25,247 bases of DNA from Prorocentrum cordatum (Eukaryota; Sar; Dinophyceae; Prorocentrales; Prorocentraceae), in assembly GCA_963575745.1 (NCBI GenBank), contig CAUYUJ010017819.1, forward strand, positions 134,337 to 159,583. The letters are read 5' to 3'. This document shows, in pieces, positions 1-8,454 of the stretch. Under the pieces are notes generated by a model. That model searched no databases. It saw only the letters and a program-made list of their open reading frames with translations, and had not been told where the DNA came from. The translations under genes were made by a program, and so were the position numbers. Every line of letters begins with the position of its first letter. Position 1 is the first letter of the stretch.

Positions 1-1153
1 TGGTACGTTCCTGTTCCGAGGCAGGCCCCACATTCTATGCAAGGCCCGCTTGCTGCCCCTGCTGCGACACACTTCCGCCCTCCTCGCCCTCGCCCCGTGC
101 TCGTGGCGAAGGGGGAGTGCGCATTGTCAGCTGGAGCCGTCGGGGTGTCTGAGGTGGCCCAGCACTGGTTCGGGCCAGCAGGAAGGGGGCGGGCAGCTTC
201 GCGGTTTTCGGGGTTCGGGACGGTATGTGGGCTTGTTTCTGCCTCCGAGAGCCGCCGTCTTCGAGCTGAAGACGGATCCATGTGAACACCTGCACTCGAT
301 GGGCCCCAGGGGGGGGGGTCTGGGGAGCGATGTTGAGCAGAGTTTGCTTGATCTCCTCCTCCTCCTGAAAAATTCCCTCGGGTCCCAACCATTTCAGACC
401 CCCCGTCCGCATCCAACCCCCTGCCCCGCTCACCCTCGTACGCGCTAGAGGCGAAGGGGAGGGCGCAGCATTGTCGGACTGCTCGCTGGCAGCCCGACAT
501 GGAGCCCTTTGCATCTTGGTGCCAAGCTAGGACCCCAGCCGCATCCCCCAAAATGCGATTGTAGCGTTTGTATATGTGTCGCCGCGCCGTTTGTTCCGAC
601 GCGCTGCCTTCCAGCTTGGGGAGGGCGCCTCGGCCACCAGGGCAAGGGCCGCGTCGGGCGCGGTGGGTTTGCCGTGAGCTTGCCGCGGTGCCCGCCTCGT
701 CCACCTGGACGCGGGGCGCAGGGCTGGCCGTGGGTGTGCCATGGTGTCGGCATCGTCCATTTCGGGCGCGTCAGGGACAAGCGGCGCGGCGACATGTATG
801 TGGCCGCGGGGAGCAAGGGTGGGCCCACCCTGCGCGAATCCAGCCTAAGTGTGGCAGCAGTCTTTTCGAAGCAGGAGTGGCACACAAGGGAAGTCGCCTG
901 AGCCCCCACTGCTCGCCGCGAGTTTCACCCCCCCCTCCCCCGACGGTGCGGGTTAGTGATTTTTGGTTGAACATGGACACTCCCCGGAGGTTTACCTTCT
1001 CCCAAGATCGGCTGCTCATCCTGAGTTGTGTATGTTGGGCTGCCGTGGGGCCCGGCAAGGGCCGCCGGACTTTCCGTTGCCACCCAAACCGTGCTTGCAG
1101 GGGCTCTTCTCCCCTGCTCCAGGGAATTCGGCCGTATCTTCCGTTCTGGCGGC
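1..1153. other. GC-rich stretch without a recognisable gene
   Basis: Open frames exist on both strands, but they overlap each other and are rich in Pro, Arg and Gly, as expected from GC-rich non-coding DNA. I recognise no domain. A short motif pairing a CTCGCCCTCG-like run with GGCGAAGGGG and GCATTGTC occurs near 80-128 and again near 428-474, so part of this stretch may be an old duplication. Confidence 0.5.
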
Positions 1154-1351
1154 TAATGGAGGATGACGATTAATAAATGACCAGGGGTCGTGTTCACGCG
1201 GCGGCGCCCGGGATGAGGACAAACCGGCCGCGGGCTGGAGAACTATTACTTTTAATCGTTCTCCTCCAGTCCGAAAATTGTGCAGCAATCGCAGACAATT
1301 TTGTTTTTAATCGTCCCCCCCCATTTTTTAATGAATCGTCATCCCGCATTA
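1154..1351 (+). mobile_element. MITE-A copy 1 (non-autonomous terminal-inverted-repeat element)
   Basis: The element is about 198 bp with imperfect terminal inverted repeats. The left end reads TAATGGAGGATGACGATTAA, and the right end is the inverse of TAATGCGGGATGACGATT. It has no coding capacity. A second copy in opposite orientation lies at 18405-18607. The two share the interior (GGTCGTGTTCA, GCGGCGGCGCCCGGGATGA, TTTAATCGTTCTCCTCCAGT), not just the ends, so they are one family. The TAATG/CATTA outer bases may be the TIR tip or a target duplication; two copies cannot decide this. Confidence 0.8.
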
Positions 1352-1462
1352 TCTTGCACAGCAGATATTGCACAGCACAGGTTTCACCACAGAGATTGCA
1401 CCGCGTAGATTGCACACCATTCAGGCCGCGCAGCATAGCTTTCACCGCATTGATTTTCCTCT
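1352..1462. repeat. Degenerate short direct repeats around ATTGCAC
   Basis: The words TTGCACAGCA, ATTGCACAGCA, GATTGCACCG and GATTGCACAC recur at irregular 15-25 bp spacing between MITE-A and repeat R1. This looks like a decayed tandem repeat and has no coding potential that I can see. Confidence 0.35.
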
Positions 1463-1825
1463 TTCTACAAAGAGAACAGGTTCTACCAACCTTCCCCCCG
1501 GGGTTCAAGACCCTCCGGGAACCGATTCAAATCACATAGGATTCTGACCCAATGTCCATCCTATCTGTGAGTTCATACTATCCCAGCCAGGCCGGCATGT
1601 ACCCCTCCCCGTTCCTCTGCAAAACATACCATGCGCGCGCACTCGCCTATCAAGAATAATCACCAATTTTCCAAGAATAATTTGCAAAGAACGGCACGAA
1701 GTGCACACGCGCGCGTCGTCGCGCGCGCATGCCGAAATCCTTCAAAACCTTCGGTTTCGGAAGGCGCTTAAAATCGAGTTTCCAAAACAACATACAAAAA
1801 CACATGGTTTCGCAACACTCATTTC
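1463..1825 (+). repeat. Dispersed repeat R1, copy 1 (full length)
   Basis: Copy 1 aligns by eye over its whole length with 2803-3153. Shared blocks include the start TTCTAMAAAGAGAA, then AAATCACAT, ATGTCCATCCTA, CACGCGCGCGTCGTCGCGC and CCTTCAAAACCTTCGGTTTC, and the end GTTTCGCAACACT. The alternating CG core (about 1704-1730) and the CCTTCGGTTTCGGAAGG hairpin are conserved in all three copies. It has no coding capacity and no clear terminal inverted repeats. It could be a SINE or MITE remnant. Confidence 0.75.
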
Positions 1826-1912
1826 CTAAACAAGACTTCGCGCGCTATCTTGCGAAATCTTAAGATTTTCAAATGTTCAGCAATACTACAAAGCAGGCTT
1901 CGTGCGCGCATG

Positions 1913-2080
1913 TCTAACTCTTTCGAACGCCCTTGCGCGCGTGCCGTCGCGAGAATCCTCTGCAAAAAATGTGACGAAGTGCACGCCCGCGCGTCGTTTC
2001 GCGCGCATGCCGAAAACCTTCAAAAACCTTCGGTTTCGGAAGGACATACAACAACACAGGGTCTCGCAACACGGATTTTC
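1913..2080 (+). repeat. Dispersed repeat R1, copy 2 (5'-truncated)
   Basis: This copy begins near CTAACTCTTTCG and shares GACGAAGTGCACG, the CG-rich core, GCCGAAAACCTTC, CAAAAACCTTCGGTTTCGG and a closing TCTCGCAACACGGATTT with the other R1 copies. About 25 bp between the GGAAGGA hairpin and CATACAA is missing relative to copy 3. The copy runs straight into the (TCG)n tract. Confidence 0.7.
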
Positions 2081-2106
2081 AACAAAAGCGTGCGCGCGCG
2101 CTCTTG

Positions 2107-2672
2107 CGTCGTCGTCATCGTCGCCGTCCTCCCTCCTCCCTCGTCGTCGTCGTCGTTGTCGTCGTCCTCTGTCTTTCCTCGTCGTCGTCGTCGTCCTCCT
2201 TGGCGTCGTCGTCGTTTCGTCCTTCCTCCTTCCTCATCGTCGTCGTCATCCGTCGTCGGCGTCTCATCGTCGTCCCTGCTATTTCGTCGCCGTCGGTGTC
2301 GTCGGCGTCGTCGTCTTCCCTCCTCCCTGGTCGTTGTTGTCGTCGGCGTCGCCGCCCTCCCTCCTTCGTCGTTCGCGTCGTCGCTGTCCTCTCTCCTCCC
2401 TCGTCGTTGTCGTCGTTGTCGCCGTCGTCGTCCTTCCTCCTCCCTCGTCGTCGTCGTCGTCGTCTTCGTTGGCGGCGTCGTCGTCGTCGGCGTCGTCGTC
2501 GTCGTCGGCGTCGTCGTCGGCGTTGTAATCGTCGTCGTCGTCGTTGGCGTCGGCGTCGTCGTCGATGTCGTCGTCGTCGAACTTGTTGGAAACGTCGTCT
2601 GTGTCGTCGTAGTCGTTGTCGGCGGCGTCGTCGTCGTCGTTGTCGCTGTCATCGTCGGCGTCGGTGTCGTTG
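2107..2672. repeat. (CGT)n / (TCG)n microsatellite tract
   Basis: About 565 bp of imperfect CGT/TCG trinucleotide repeat with short CCTCCTCCC interruptions. All six frames stay largely open and give homopolymer-like Ser, Val, Arg, Thr or Asp proteins; these frames come from the repeat, not from a gene. Confidence 0.9.
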
Positions 2673-2802
2673 CCAAGTGTCATTTGGTACCTACCGTCAC
2701 GGTCTTAAGAGGTCTTGCGACAAAGTTGCGGGTGGGAGGGTGGGATGTTTGCACGAGCAGTGGAGAGGACAGCTTCAAGTTGAGCAAGTGATTGAGCATC
2801 TC

Positions 2803-3153
2803 TTCTAAAAAGAGAATAGACTCTAACCCCCCCTGGAGTTATCGCTGCCCCTTTCGGGTATGTAAATCACATATGTTTCTGACCACATGTCCATCCTAAA
2901 TATGAAATCACAGTGTCCCAGGCCAACCGGTATCCCCCACTGAGGTTCCCTTGTAAAAAACATTATGGGTGATATTTTTGTTCTAACATGACTCTTTTTC
3001 GCTAATCCCTTGCGAAAAATAGGACGAAGTGCGCACGCGCGCGTCGTCGCGCACGCATGCCGATATTCTTCAAAAACCTTCGGTGGCGGAAGGATTTCGC
3101 AATCGAGTTTCCAGAAAAACATACAAAAACACAGGGTTTCGCAACACTGATTT
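2803..3153 (+). repeat. Dispersed repeat R1, copy 3 (full length, abuts the LINE)
   Basis: This copy aligns with 1463-1825 from TTCTAAAAAGAGAATAGA through ATGTCCATCCTAAATATGA and the CG-rich core (3033-3059) to GGTTTCGCAACACTGATTT. Its right edge coincides with the loss of LINE sequence. Read on the minus strand it adds about 49 meaningless residues to the reverse transcriptase frame, which only stops at 3002-3004. Confidence 0.75.
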
Positions 3154-6087
3154 GCTGATTCCTAGGGATAGACGCGAACTCGTCAAATCGATCACCCCAA
3201 AGCCGAGAAGCACGCAACTTATCCTGGTCATTCAAGGTCCTCCAGAGACACATAACCCCCGAGAGCTGTTCACGACGTAGCCAAAAAATAGGGTCACCCT
3301 GCTCATCGCCCAAGATACTCAAAATCGTCGTTGTGCACGCACCAGCATGCCAGTGGCCAGAGCAGACAGCAGCGTGGCCTCGCACGCTCTGCACTTGCGC
3401 ACCTGAAAGACCAGCGACTGCATGGCCCCAGGTGCCTACGGCGAGCACGCCTGGCTTATATAGCTTGGCGGATTGCTTGACCAATCTCGCCAGATATTTA
3501 ACCTTCCTGCACCTAGCAGCCGCCTTCCTCCGCCGATTCCTGACAATAGCAATAGACCTCCTCCTCCCCGCAGTGGTAGCCGTGCCTAAGTCACGGACAA
3601 GATCGTCGACGCGAGCATGAAGGCCATCAGCCTTCAAATCTCTAGCCACCGTGTGACCAAGAGAACGCGGGTTGGAAATGACAGCCGACTTGGCCGAGAG
3701 GACCAGTTCGGCCGCCTGGATCGCCTGCCCGAGCTGTACAGCAGCAGCCACGATCTGGCGCCGAACTTGCATCTCATCTCCCTTGCAAATCTGGGAAATA
3801 TCGTCCACGTAAGAACGCGTAGCCACCCTGGGTTCACAAAAGAAATACCTGTTATGCAGATCAGACAACATCTGGTAAAGGTAGATTTTGACCCCGGACA
3901 TACTCTGCATGCACCCAGGGAGGACGCCGATACCCGCAGGGATCGCTTGGGAGCTGAAACCATTGCTGTCGAGGGCCCTGGGGGCGGTGTGGACCGACAG
4001 GCCCATGTACAACACATGCGGAGGAAAGCGCAGCGCACGCGCGAGGCGAACAAGCCTAGCGGGAACCACAGTGTCCAAACACTTCTTCAGATCATAGTGA
4101 ACAGCCACATTGGAAACGCCCTCAAAGGCAGCCAGCTCGTGGGAAAGCTCTCGTCGAAGCGCAGCTTGAAGGGCGGAGCTGCCTTTGATGGCGTCATCCC
4201 AAAAATCCACATGTTGCTGACTCCAGGAGGCCAGGGAATCACCACGGATGTTACAATAAACACGGTAGAGGGTGGGGCACTTACACACAGGTCTTTCATC
4301 AGTGCGGCTCTTAGGGAGGAGACAGATGATCCCCAGGAGACATTGGGCAGGCCACATCATGTTAGCCTCGTGCCCACTCAAAAACCCGATGAGAGCATCC
4401 ACGGCCCCGCGGTCAAGGTCCAGGAGCTCCCTGGGTCTCCACCCGTCAACCCCAACGGCAGTGCCAGGGGAGAAAACATTGGCAGCCGTAAACAGGTCTT
4501 TGGGCTCAATCACGGGGAGTTCAGGCTGAAACTCAAGGGGCGCAATGCGAAGGTCTTCCAACGCCTCGCAAAGCTGGGTAATCTGGATGGGGCTGGCATT
4601 CCAAAAAACACCCCAGAGCTTTCCACGAAGCACCATCATTTCCTAGGGGAGCTGGAGCACCCCCTCTGGAGCGAGAAAGATTTCCAAACCTTCCTGCTCA
4701 TCTCTTTTAAGCCATTTGTAGGCTTTGGAAACACCCCTTGGCAACGCCTTTAAACGCCAACCCTTGATAGCCTTAGCTGACGCCGCGCGCGCGGATTGCC
4801 GGGCATTCGAGAGGGTACAGGTGCACCGATCGATCAAGTCTTGATATCGACAGAGATCCAAGGCTTTCAAATCTAGCAACTGAGCTTGCCACTGGTGCGG
4901 CAGCTGGCCAGCAGGAAGGCATTCGCAATGCCGCTGTGCACTCTGCGCCATGTCTCACAGCTGCCGGGAAATCGCTTCCTGCATGGCCACATGGCCTTTC
5001 TTGATGGCCACTCGGAGCTCGTACAACTTCTGAGACGCGGCCGACCAGAAAGTAAGCAAAGGCTGCTCGAAACATCCTCTCCGCTGTGCATGGTCAGTAA
5101 GAGAGGAAGAACGAAAGCTGACGAAATCCCTTCGACCTCCATGACGACAGCCCTCCTCCTCCTCCATGGTAAAATCCTTCATGCGCTCCGCAGTGCGAGG
5201 CCACAGTATGTTGGACGAGGTAAGTTCATCAGAGAGATGGGTCAGCACATGCGGGATGAGCGGCGCGCCCCGACTCGACGGCGGACTCCATTCGCCAAGC
5301 TCGATCTTAAAATGATGTTCCCACGGCAGACGTGGGCCTTCACAGTCATGAACATCTCTTGGCCGCACTCGTTTTGACATCTCTTGCTGCGACGCCGCGT
5401 GAGGAAGCCTAACCTCCAAGCAACAATGCGTCGTAAACGGGGATCCCACCACTTTTGATACCTGCAGGTAGGGCGCCAACGTATCGCACCCAATCACGTG
5501 GTCGATGAGCGAGCCCCCACCATTGCTGCAGGTAAACTGCACGCCCCCTGGCGCCGAGGCCTTGCCTGTGACCATCTTCAGGAGACCACAGACAGACATA
5601 TGCTCCAGGCTGATGCTAAAGTCCCCAGAAGGAACCATGGCACGCTCAGGGTGCTCAGGAAAGTGGAGATCTGCTTCATTTGTCACATTATTCCCACCCG
5701 ACACCCCCAGGCCAGCAGTCATATGCACAACCCCATGCGGCCATCGCACAGGATCGGGCCCGAAGCTCCAAGAACACCCAGCCATTGCCAGATCCTAAAT
5801 CGCAAACCTGGCCCACATGGGCCAGCGAGCGCTTGAAAACAGGCCCGCGCGCACCGCAGCCCCGACGCCTCCGCGGGCACCTCCCCCAGGAGAGGGCAGG
5901 GCAGGGAGGAAATGGGGGCGCCGCCCAGCGGCGGCCACGTCACGCTTGGCCGGAGTCGGCGGGGAGCTGGCGGTGTTCGGCGAACAAATAGGCGTCAGCC
6001 TTGGAATGCAACTGCGCAACAAAGCTCTTGGCCCGAGCACTCCAACTGGTGATGTTACGAAAATGAACTCTCAAGCCCTCGCTCGTA
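3154..6087 (-). pseudogene. LINE ORF2: EEP endonuclease plus reverse transcriptase, broken
   Basis: This would nick target DNA and copy the element RNA into the nick. The endonuclease begins near 6056 (NITSWSARAK), with the likely catalytic Glu in LFAEHR (5978-5976). After a frame change near 5945 it continues with a GGVGAAVR segment, then GDFSISLE (Asp at 5623-5621; families usually have GDFN) and SLIDHVIGC followed by TTHCCLEVRL near the domain end. The RT shows motif A, YDLKKCLDT (Asp at 4093-4091), motif B, IPAGIGVLPGCMQS, and motif C, YVDD (3811-3800). From about 5955 to 3154 one frame is kept, broken only by stops TAG 5795-5797, TGA 4955-4957 and TAG 4643-4645. The last plausible LINE residues are near SIPRNQQ; sequence beyond belongs to repeat R1. 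No intact start codon is visible in the frame holding the endonuclease N-terminus. Confidence 0.87.
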
Positions 6088-7313
6088 TTACCCGCGCGGC
6101 GGGATTTGAGCGACGGCCTCCTTGAAGAGCTGGTTGAAACCTGCGCCCGCCTCAGCCTGGACCCGCCGCAGTCTCTCAGCCGACTTCGCACGAGCACGCT
6201 CCGAAATGATATCCTCCAACCGAGAGTGACCAGCGTCTGCAAGGGGACCTTCGAGGGAGCGCTTCTTGAGCGCAGCGAGTTCATCGGCACGTTCATGAGG
6301 GAGGCCGCCCGCTTCCGAACCAGCGTCACCTCCCGCATCCGACTGGGCGCCGTAGACCTGCCCCTGCATGTCCGCGAACCTGATGACGAGGCCGAGCGGG
6401 AGGTCGTCAGTCTGGCAATACTCTCGCGACTGGGCTTCATCCATTCGCGAGGAATCAGGCACATCCACCTCCACGCGTCTCGGCCCGCCCATGTCCGCAG
6501 CGCCTGGCCTGGGGGGGGGGGGCGGGGGGGGGGGGGGGGGGGGGGGGGGGCGGGGGGGGGCGCAGGCGCCGCTTGCGCCTGGCCCCGCGGGCGCCGCCCG
6601 CGCGCCCTTCGCCCGCAGAGGCGGGGGCCTGCGCAGGGGCTGCGCGGGCCGCTGCCGCCCCCCCTGGCCTGCGCTGCCGCCTGCGCCTTCTCCAGGCGCT
6701 CGGCGGCGATCCGCGCAGGCTGATCGAAAGCCCGGACAGCTTCATCTGGAGCACGCTTGAGGTCTCCAGCATCGCGTTGATCATCTCCAGCCGGTCGATG
6801 CGCCTCACGAGCCTCGCGTAGACTATCTTCGAACTTCTGGACCTTGTTGGCACGGTGGTGAACCTCCTGTGAGGCCAACCGCACCTGCTTCGCAGCACTC
6901 TCCACCCCCTTCGAAAGACGGGTATGTTCACGTCGAGCAGCATCAACGAGATGGGCTTCAGGGGCAGGGGGTGGAGGTAGCATAGCTCCCACTACACCAT
7001 GTAGTTCAGGGCGGGCGGCGAGGAGCAAGGCCGCCGCAGCCTGCACCTCGGCCCCACCATCAGGCACGGCAGACTTGACACCAGCAGCCGATGCTCCAAG
7101 AGGTTTGCCGCCGCCTCCTCGAGCTTGACTGAGGTAGGCCGCACCACACCGTGAACACGAGACATTCCCATGGTATGTGAAGCCCCAGTGGTGGCAGGCG
7201 GAGCACACGTCGTGGGGCTGGGAGGCGTACTTGGCACTCTGCTTGAAAGTGGCGCGCCCCCAGCCGCCAGCACGCCGCCCGCCACGCCATGAGGCACGCT
7301 CGCGCCAGGCCAT
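6088..7313 (-). pseudogene. LINE ORF1-like region: zinc ribbon plus coiled coil, frameshifted
   Basis: The first ATG after the spliced-leader relic is at 7313-7311 (MAWRERASW). Residues 37-56 contain CSAC and CSRC, a CX2C-X12-CX2C zinc ribbon (7205-7146), with W43 and F45 between the pairs. Residues of roughly 119-225 are charged and Ala-rich with heptad-like spacing, a probable coiled coil. This suggests nucleic-acid binding and self-association like other LINE ORF1 proteins, but it is an inference. The G tract at 6511-6560 changes frame. Beyond it the sensible frame is the one containing RADELAALKKRS and SRLEDIISERARAK, ending at TAG/TGA-type stop codon position 6088-6090. The endonuclease frame resumes immediately afterwards, so the ancestral product may have been one polyprotein. 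Confidence 0.7.
6511..6560. repeat. Fifty-base near-pure G tract inside LINE ORF1
   Basis: The tract is all G apart from C at about 6523 and 6551, followed by more GC-rich low complexity to about 6670. It encodes poly-Pro on the LINE strand and coincides with the frame change between the coiled coil and the downstream ORF1 segment. It could form G-quadruplexes. Its length may also be a sequencing or assembly error. Confidence 0.85.
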
Positions 7314-7457
7314 GGCACGAAAGTGAACTGGAGAAGAATAATCAGCACTCAGGGTGCCGTCGTCGCGAGCAAGGCCTTCCAGGCCGCGCACGCCGAAAGC
7401 ACCCGAACCTGCCGCACGGCTGCGGACAAGCTCGAAGCCTCGCGGCAAGGTTTCGAA

Positions 7458-7478
7458 CTTGAGCCAAAATGGCTACGG
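7458..7478 (-). other. Relic dinoflagellate spliced leader (DinoSL) at the LINE 5' end
   Basis: The reverse complement of these 21 bases equals the conserved 22-nt dinoflagellate spliced leader from its second base to its AAG end (core CCATTTTGGCTCAAG). The leader is normally added to mRNA by trans-splicing and is not encoded in front of genes. Its presence directly ahead of the LINE leader shows that the DNA was made by reverse transcription of a trans-spliced transcript. Directly upstream on the minus strand is the (CTC)n tract. A 21-base match by chance in 25 kb is negligible. Confidence 0.95.
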
Positions 7479-7690
7479 GGAAGAGGGGGAGGAGGAGGAG
7501 GAGGAGGAGGAGGAGGAGGAGGANNNNNNNNNNNNNNNNNNNNNNNNNNNNNNNNNNNNNNNNNNNNNNNNNNNNNNNNNNNNNNNNNNNNNNNNNNNNN
7601 NNNNNNNNNNNNNNNNNNNNNNNGAGGAGGAGGAGGAGGAGGAGGAGGAGCAGCAGGAGCAGGAGGAGGAGGAGGAGGAGGAGGAGAAGG
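7479..7690. repeat. (GAG)n microsatellite interrupted by the assembly gap
   Basis: GAG repeats flank the run of Ns (7485-7523 and 7624-7690), so the unresolved sequence is almost certainly more of the same repeat and its real length is unknown. Frames crossing it are Glu-, Gly- or Arg-only on one strand and Pro-, Leu- or Ser-only on the other. They are not genes. Confidence 0.9.
7524..7623. other. Assembly gap of exactly 100 N
   Basis: One hundred consecutive Ns, the conventional size for a gap of unknown length. It lies 46 bp outside the spliced-leader relic, so the insertion site of the LINE cannot be fully examined. Confidence 0.98.
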
Positions 7691-7951
7691 AGGGCAGGGA
7701 GGGGGGGGAGTCCTCCCCGTTCTTGCCGCCTCGCAGTCCGGGCTGGCCCCCCGAGGCGGGGGGGGCGACCCCGCGCGCCCCCGCTCCCCAAGAGGAGGCG
7801 GCCCCGCCCACGTGCTGGCTGCGCGGCCGGGGCCCTGCGGCGCGGCAGAACGCCTCAGGCCGCTGCTCTCTGCCGCCCCTCCTTGGGCTTCCACTGCTCA
7901 GAGGAGCGACGAAGGAAAAGAGGCTCGTCTTCACGAGCGCGAGTGTCTGAC
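7691..7951. other. GC-rich stretch, no gene seen
   Basis: No recognisable protein or RNA. The words GAGCGACGAAGGAAAAG and CGTCTTCACGAG at about 7901-7937 match the left end of the nested inverted-repeat element in R2 (8159 onward), so a solo end of that element may be present. Confidence 0.4.
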
Positions 7952-8454
7952 CTCTGGGCCATGACGCGCGTTGTGCCCCCCTCCCCTCCCCCCCTCTCCC
8001 CGCATGACGTATCGCTCCCCCCCTCAGTGCGTTCCTGGCTCTGCCGCAGTGCGTCCTGCACCACAGTCTGGGGGAGGGGGGGCGCTACGTTATGCCCCCT
8101 CCTGTTCTCCGCCCCCTCCCCCCCACTGCGCCTGTTATGTCCGCGAACAGGAACTACGCTCTGAGCGACGAAGGAAAAGGAATGCGTCTTCACCGACATT
8201 GAGCGGGCCCGCGTAAAGTCGATTGCAAGCGCCCGCGTTTCCAGTGCGGCGTGTCACGCTGGGAGGCCCGCGCAAGGCGCGGCGTAAGGTCGTTATGCTG
8301 TCTCGCGTAAGACCCGTTCCTTTTCGTCGCTCAAATGGAATCACGGAGGTTTCCGCCTTTCCTGGGTTGGATGTGATGATGTCGGCGAGTCGCGCCCCCT
8401 GTGGAGTCGACTGGGAGCCCGAGGGTGGCGAGGTTCGAGACGTGGAGTTCGAGA
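7952..8454 (+). repeat. Direct repeat R2, copy 1 (~500 bp)
   Basis: This copy aligns by eye with 20269-20777 in the same orientation: CCTCTGGGCCATRACGCGCG, CGCTCCCCCCCTCAGTGCGT, GCAGTGCGTCC, the nested element, GAGGTTTCCGCCT and GAGGYTCGAGACG are shared. It contains no protein-like frame. Copy 1 holds about 20 bp (TGTTATGTCCGCGAACAGGA) absent from copy 2. It may be a non-autonomous transposon or a composite of two. Confidence 0.8.
8159..8334 (+). mobile_element. Inverted-repeat element nested in R2, copy 1
   Basis: The left end TGAGCGACGAAGGAAAAGGA is inverted at the right end as TTCCTTTTCGTCGCTCA, giving about 176 bp between the outer edges. The same arrangement occurs in R2 copy 2. It has no coding capacity. 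It may be a MITE, or simply the internal palindrome of R2. Confidence 0.65.

Larger units (their letters stand above)
3154..7478 (-). mobile_element. LINE (non-LTR) retrotransposon, spliced-leader-capped, 3'-truncated and decayed
   Basis: On the minus strand the order is: spliced-leader relic (7458-7478), 165-nt leader, ORF1-like zinc ribbon and coiled coil, an EEP (APE-type) endonuclease, then reverse transcriptase. That is the usual LINE order, and I see no integrase, protease or long terminal repeat. The element is inactive: there are frame changes near 6510-6560 (poly-G), 6085 and 5945, and stops at 5795-5797, 4955-4957 and 4643-4645. The 3' end stops at about 3154 against repeat R1, with no 3' UTR or poly-A. 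Ordinary LINE copies lose their 5' end; this one keeps the 5' end and lacks the 3' end, which points to a later deletion or rearrangement. Confidence 0.88.

Noticed and set aside
1850-2791. Frames of 208-313 codons on the plus strand and 134-218 on the minus strand
   Set aside because: They are translations of the CGT trinucleotide tract in different phases, with part of R1 attached.
3002-3153. C-terminal 49 residues of the reverse transcriptase frame
   Set aside because: This segment is repeat R1 read antisense, so it is a chance extension and not part of the RT protein.
3617-4753. A 378-codon plus-strand frame opposite the reverse transcriptase
   Set aside because: It is the antisense of the RT coding sequence. 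The minus strand carries the motif A, B and YVDD signatures.
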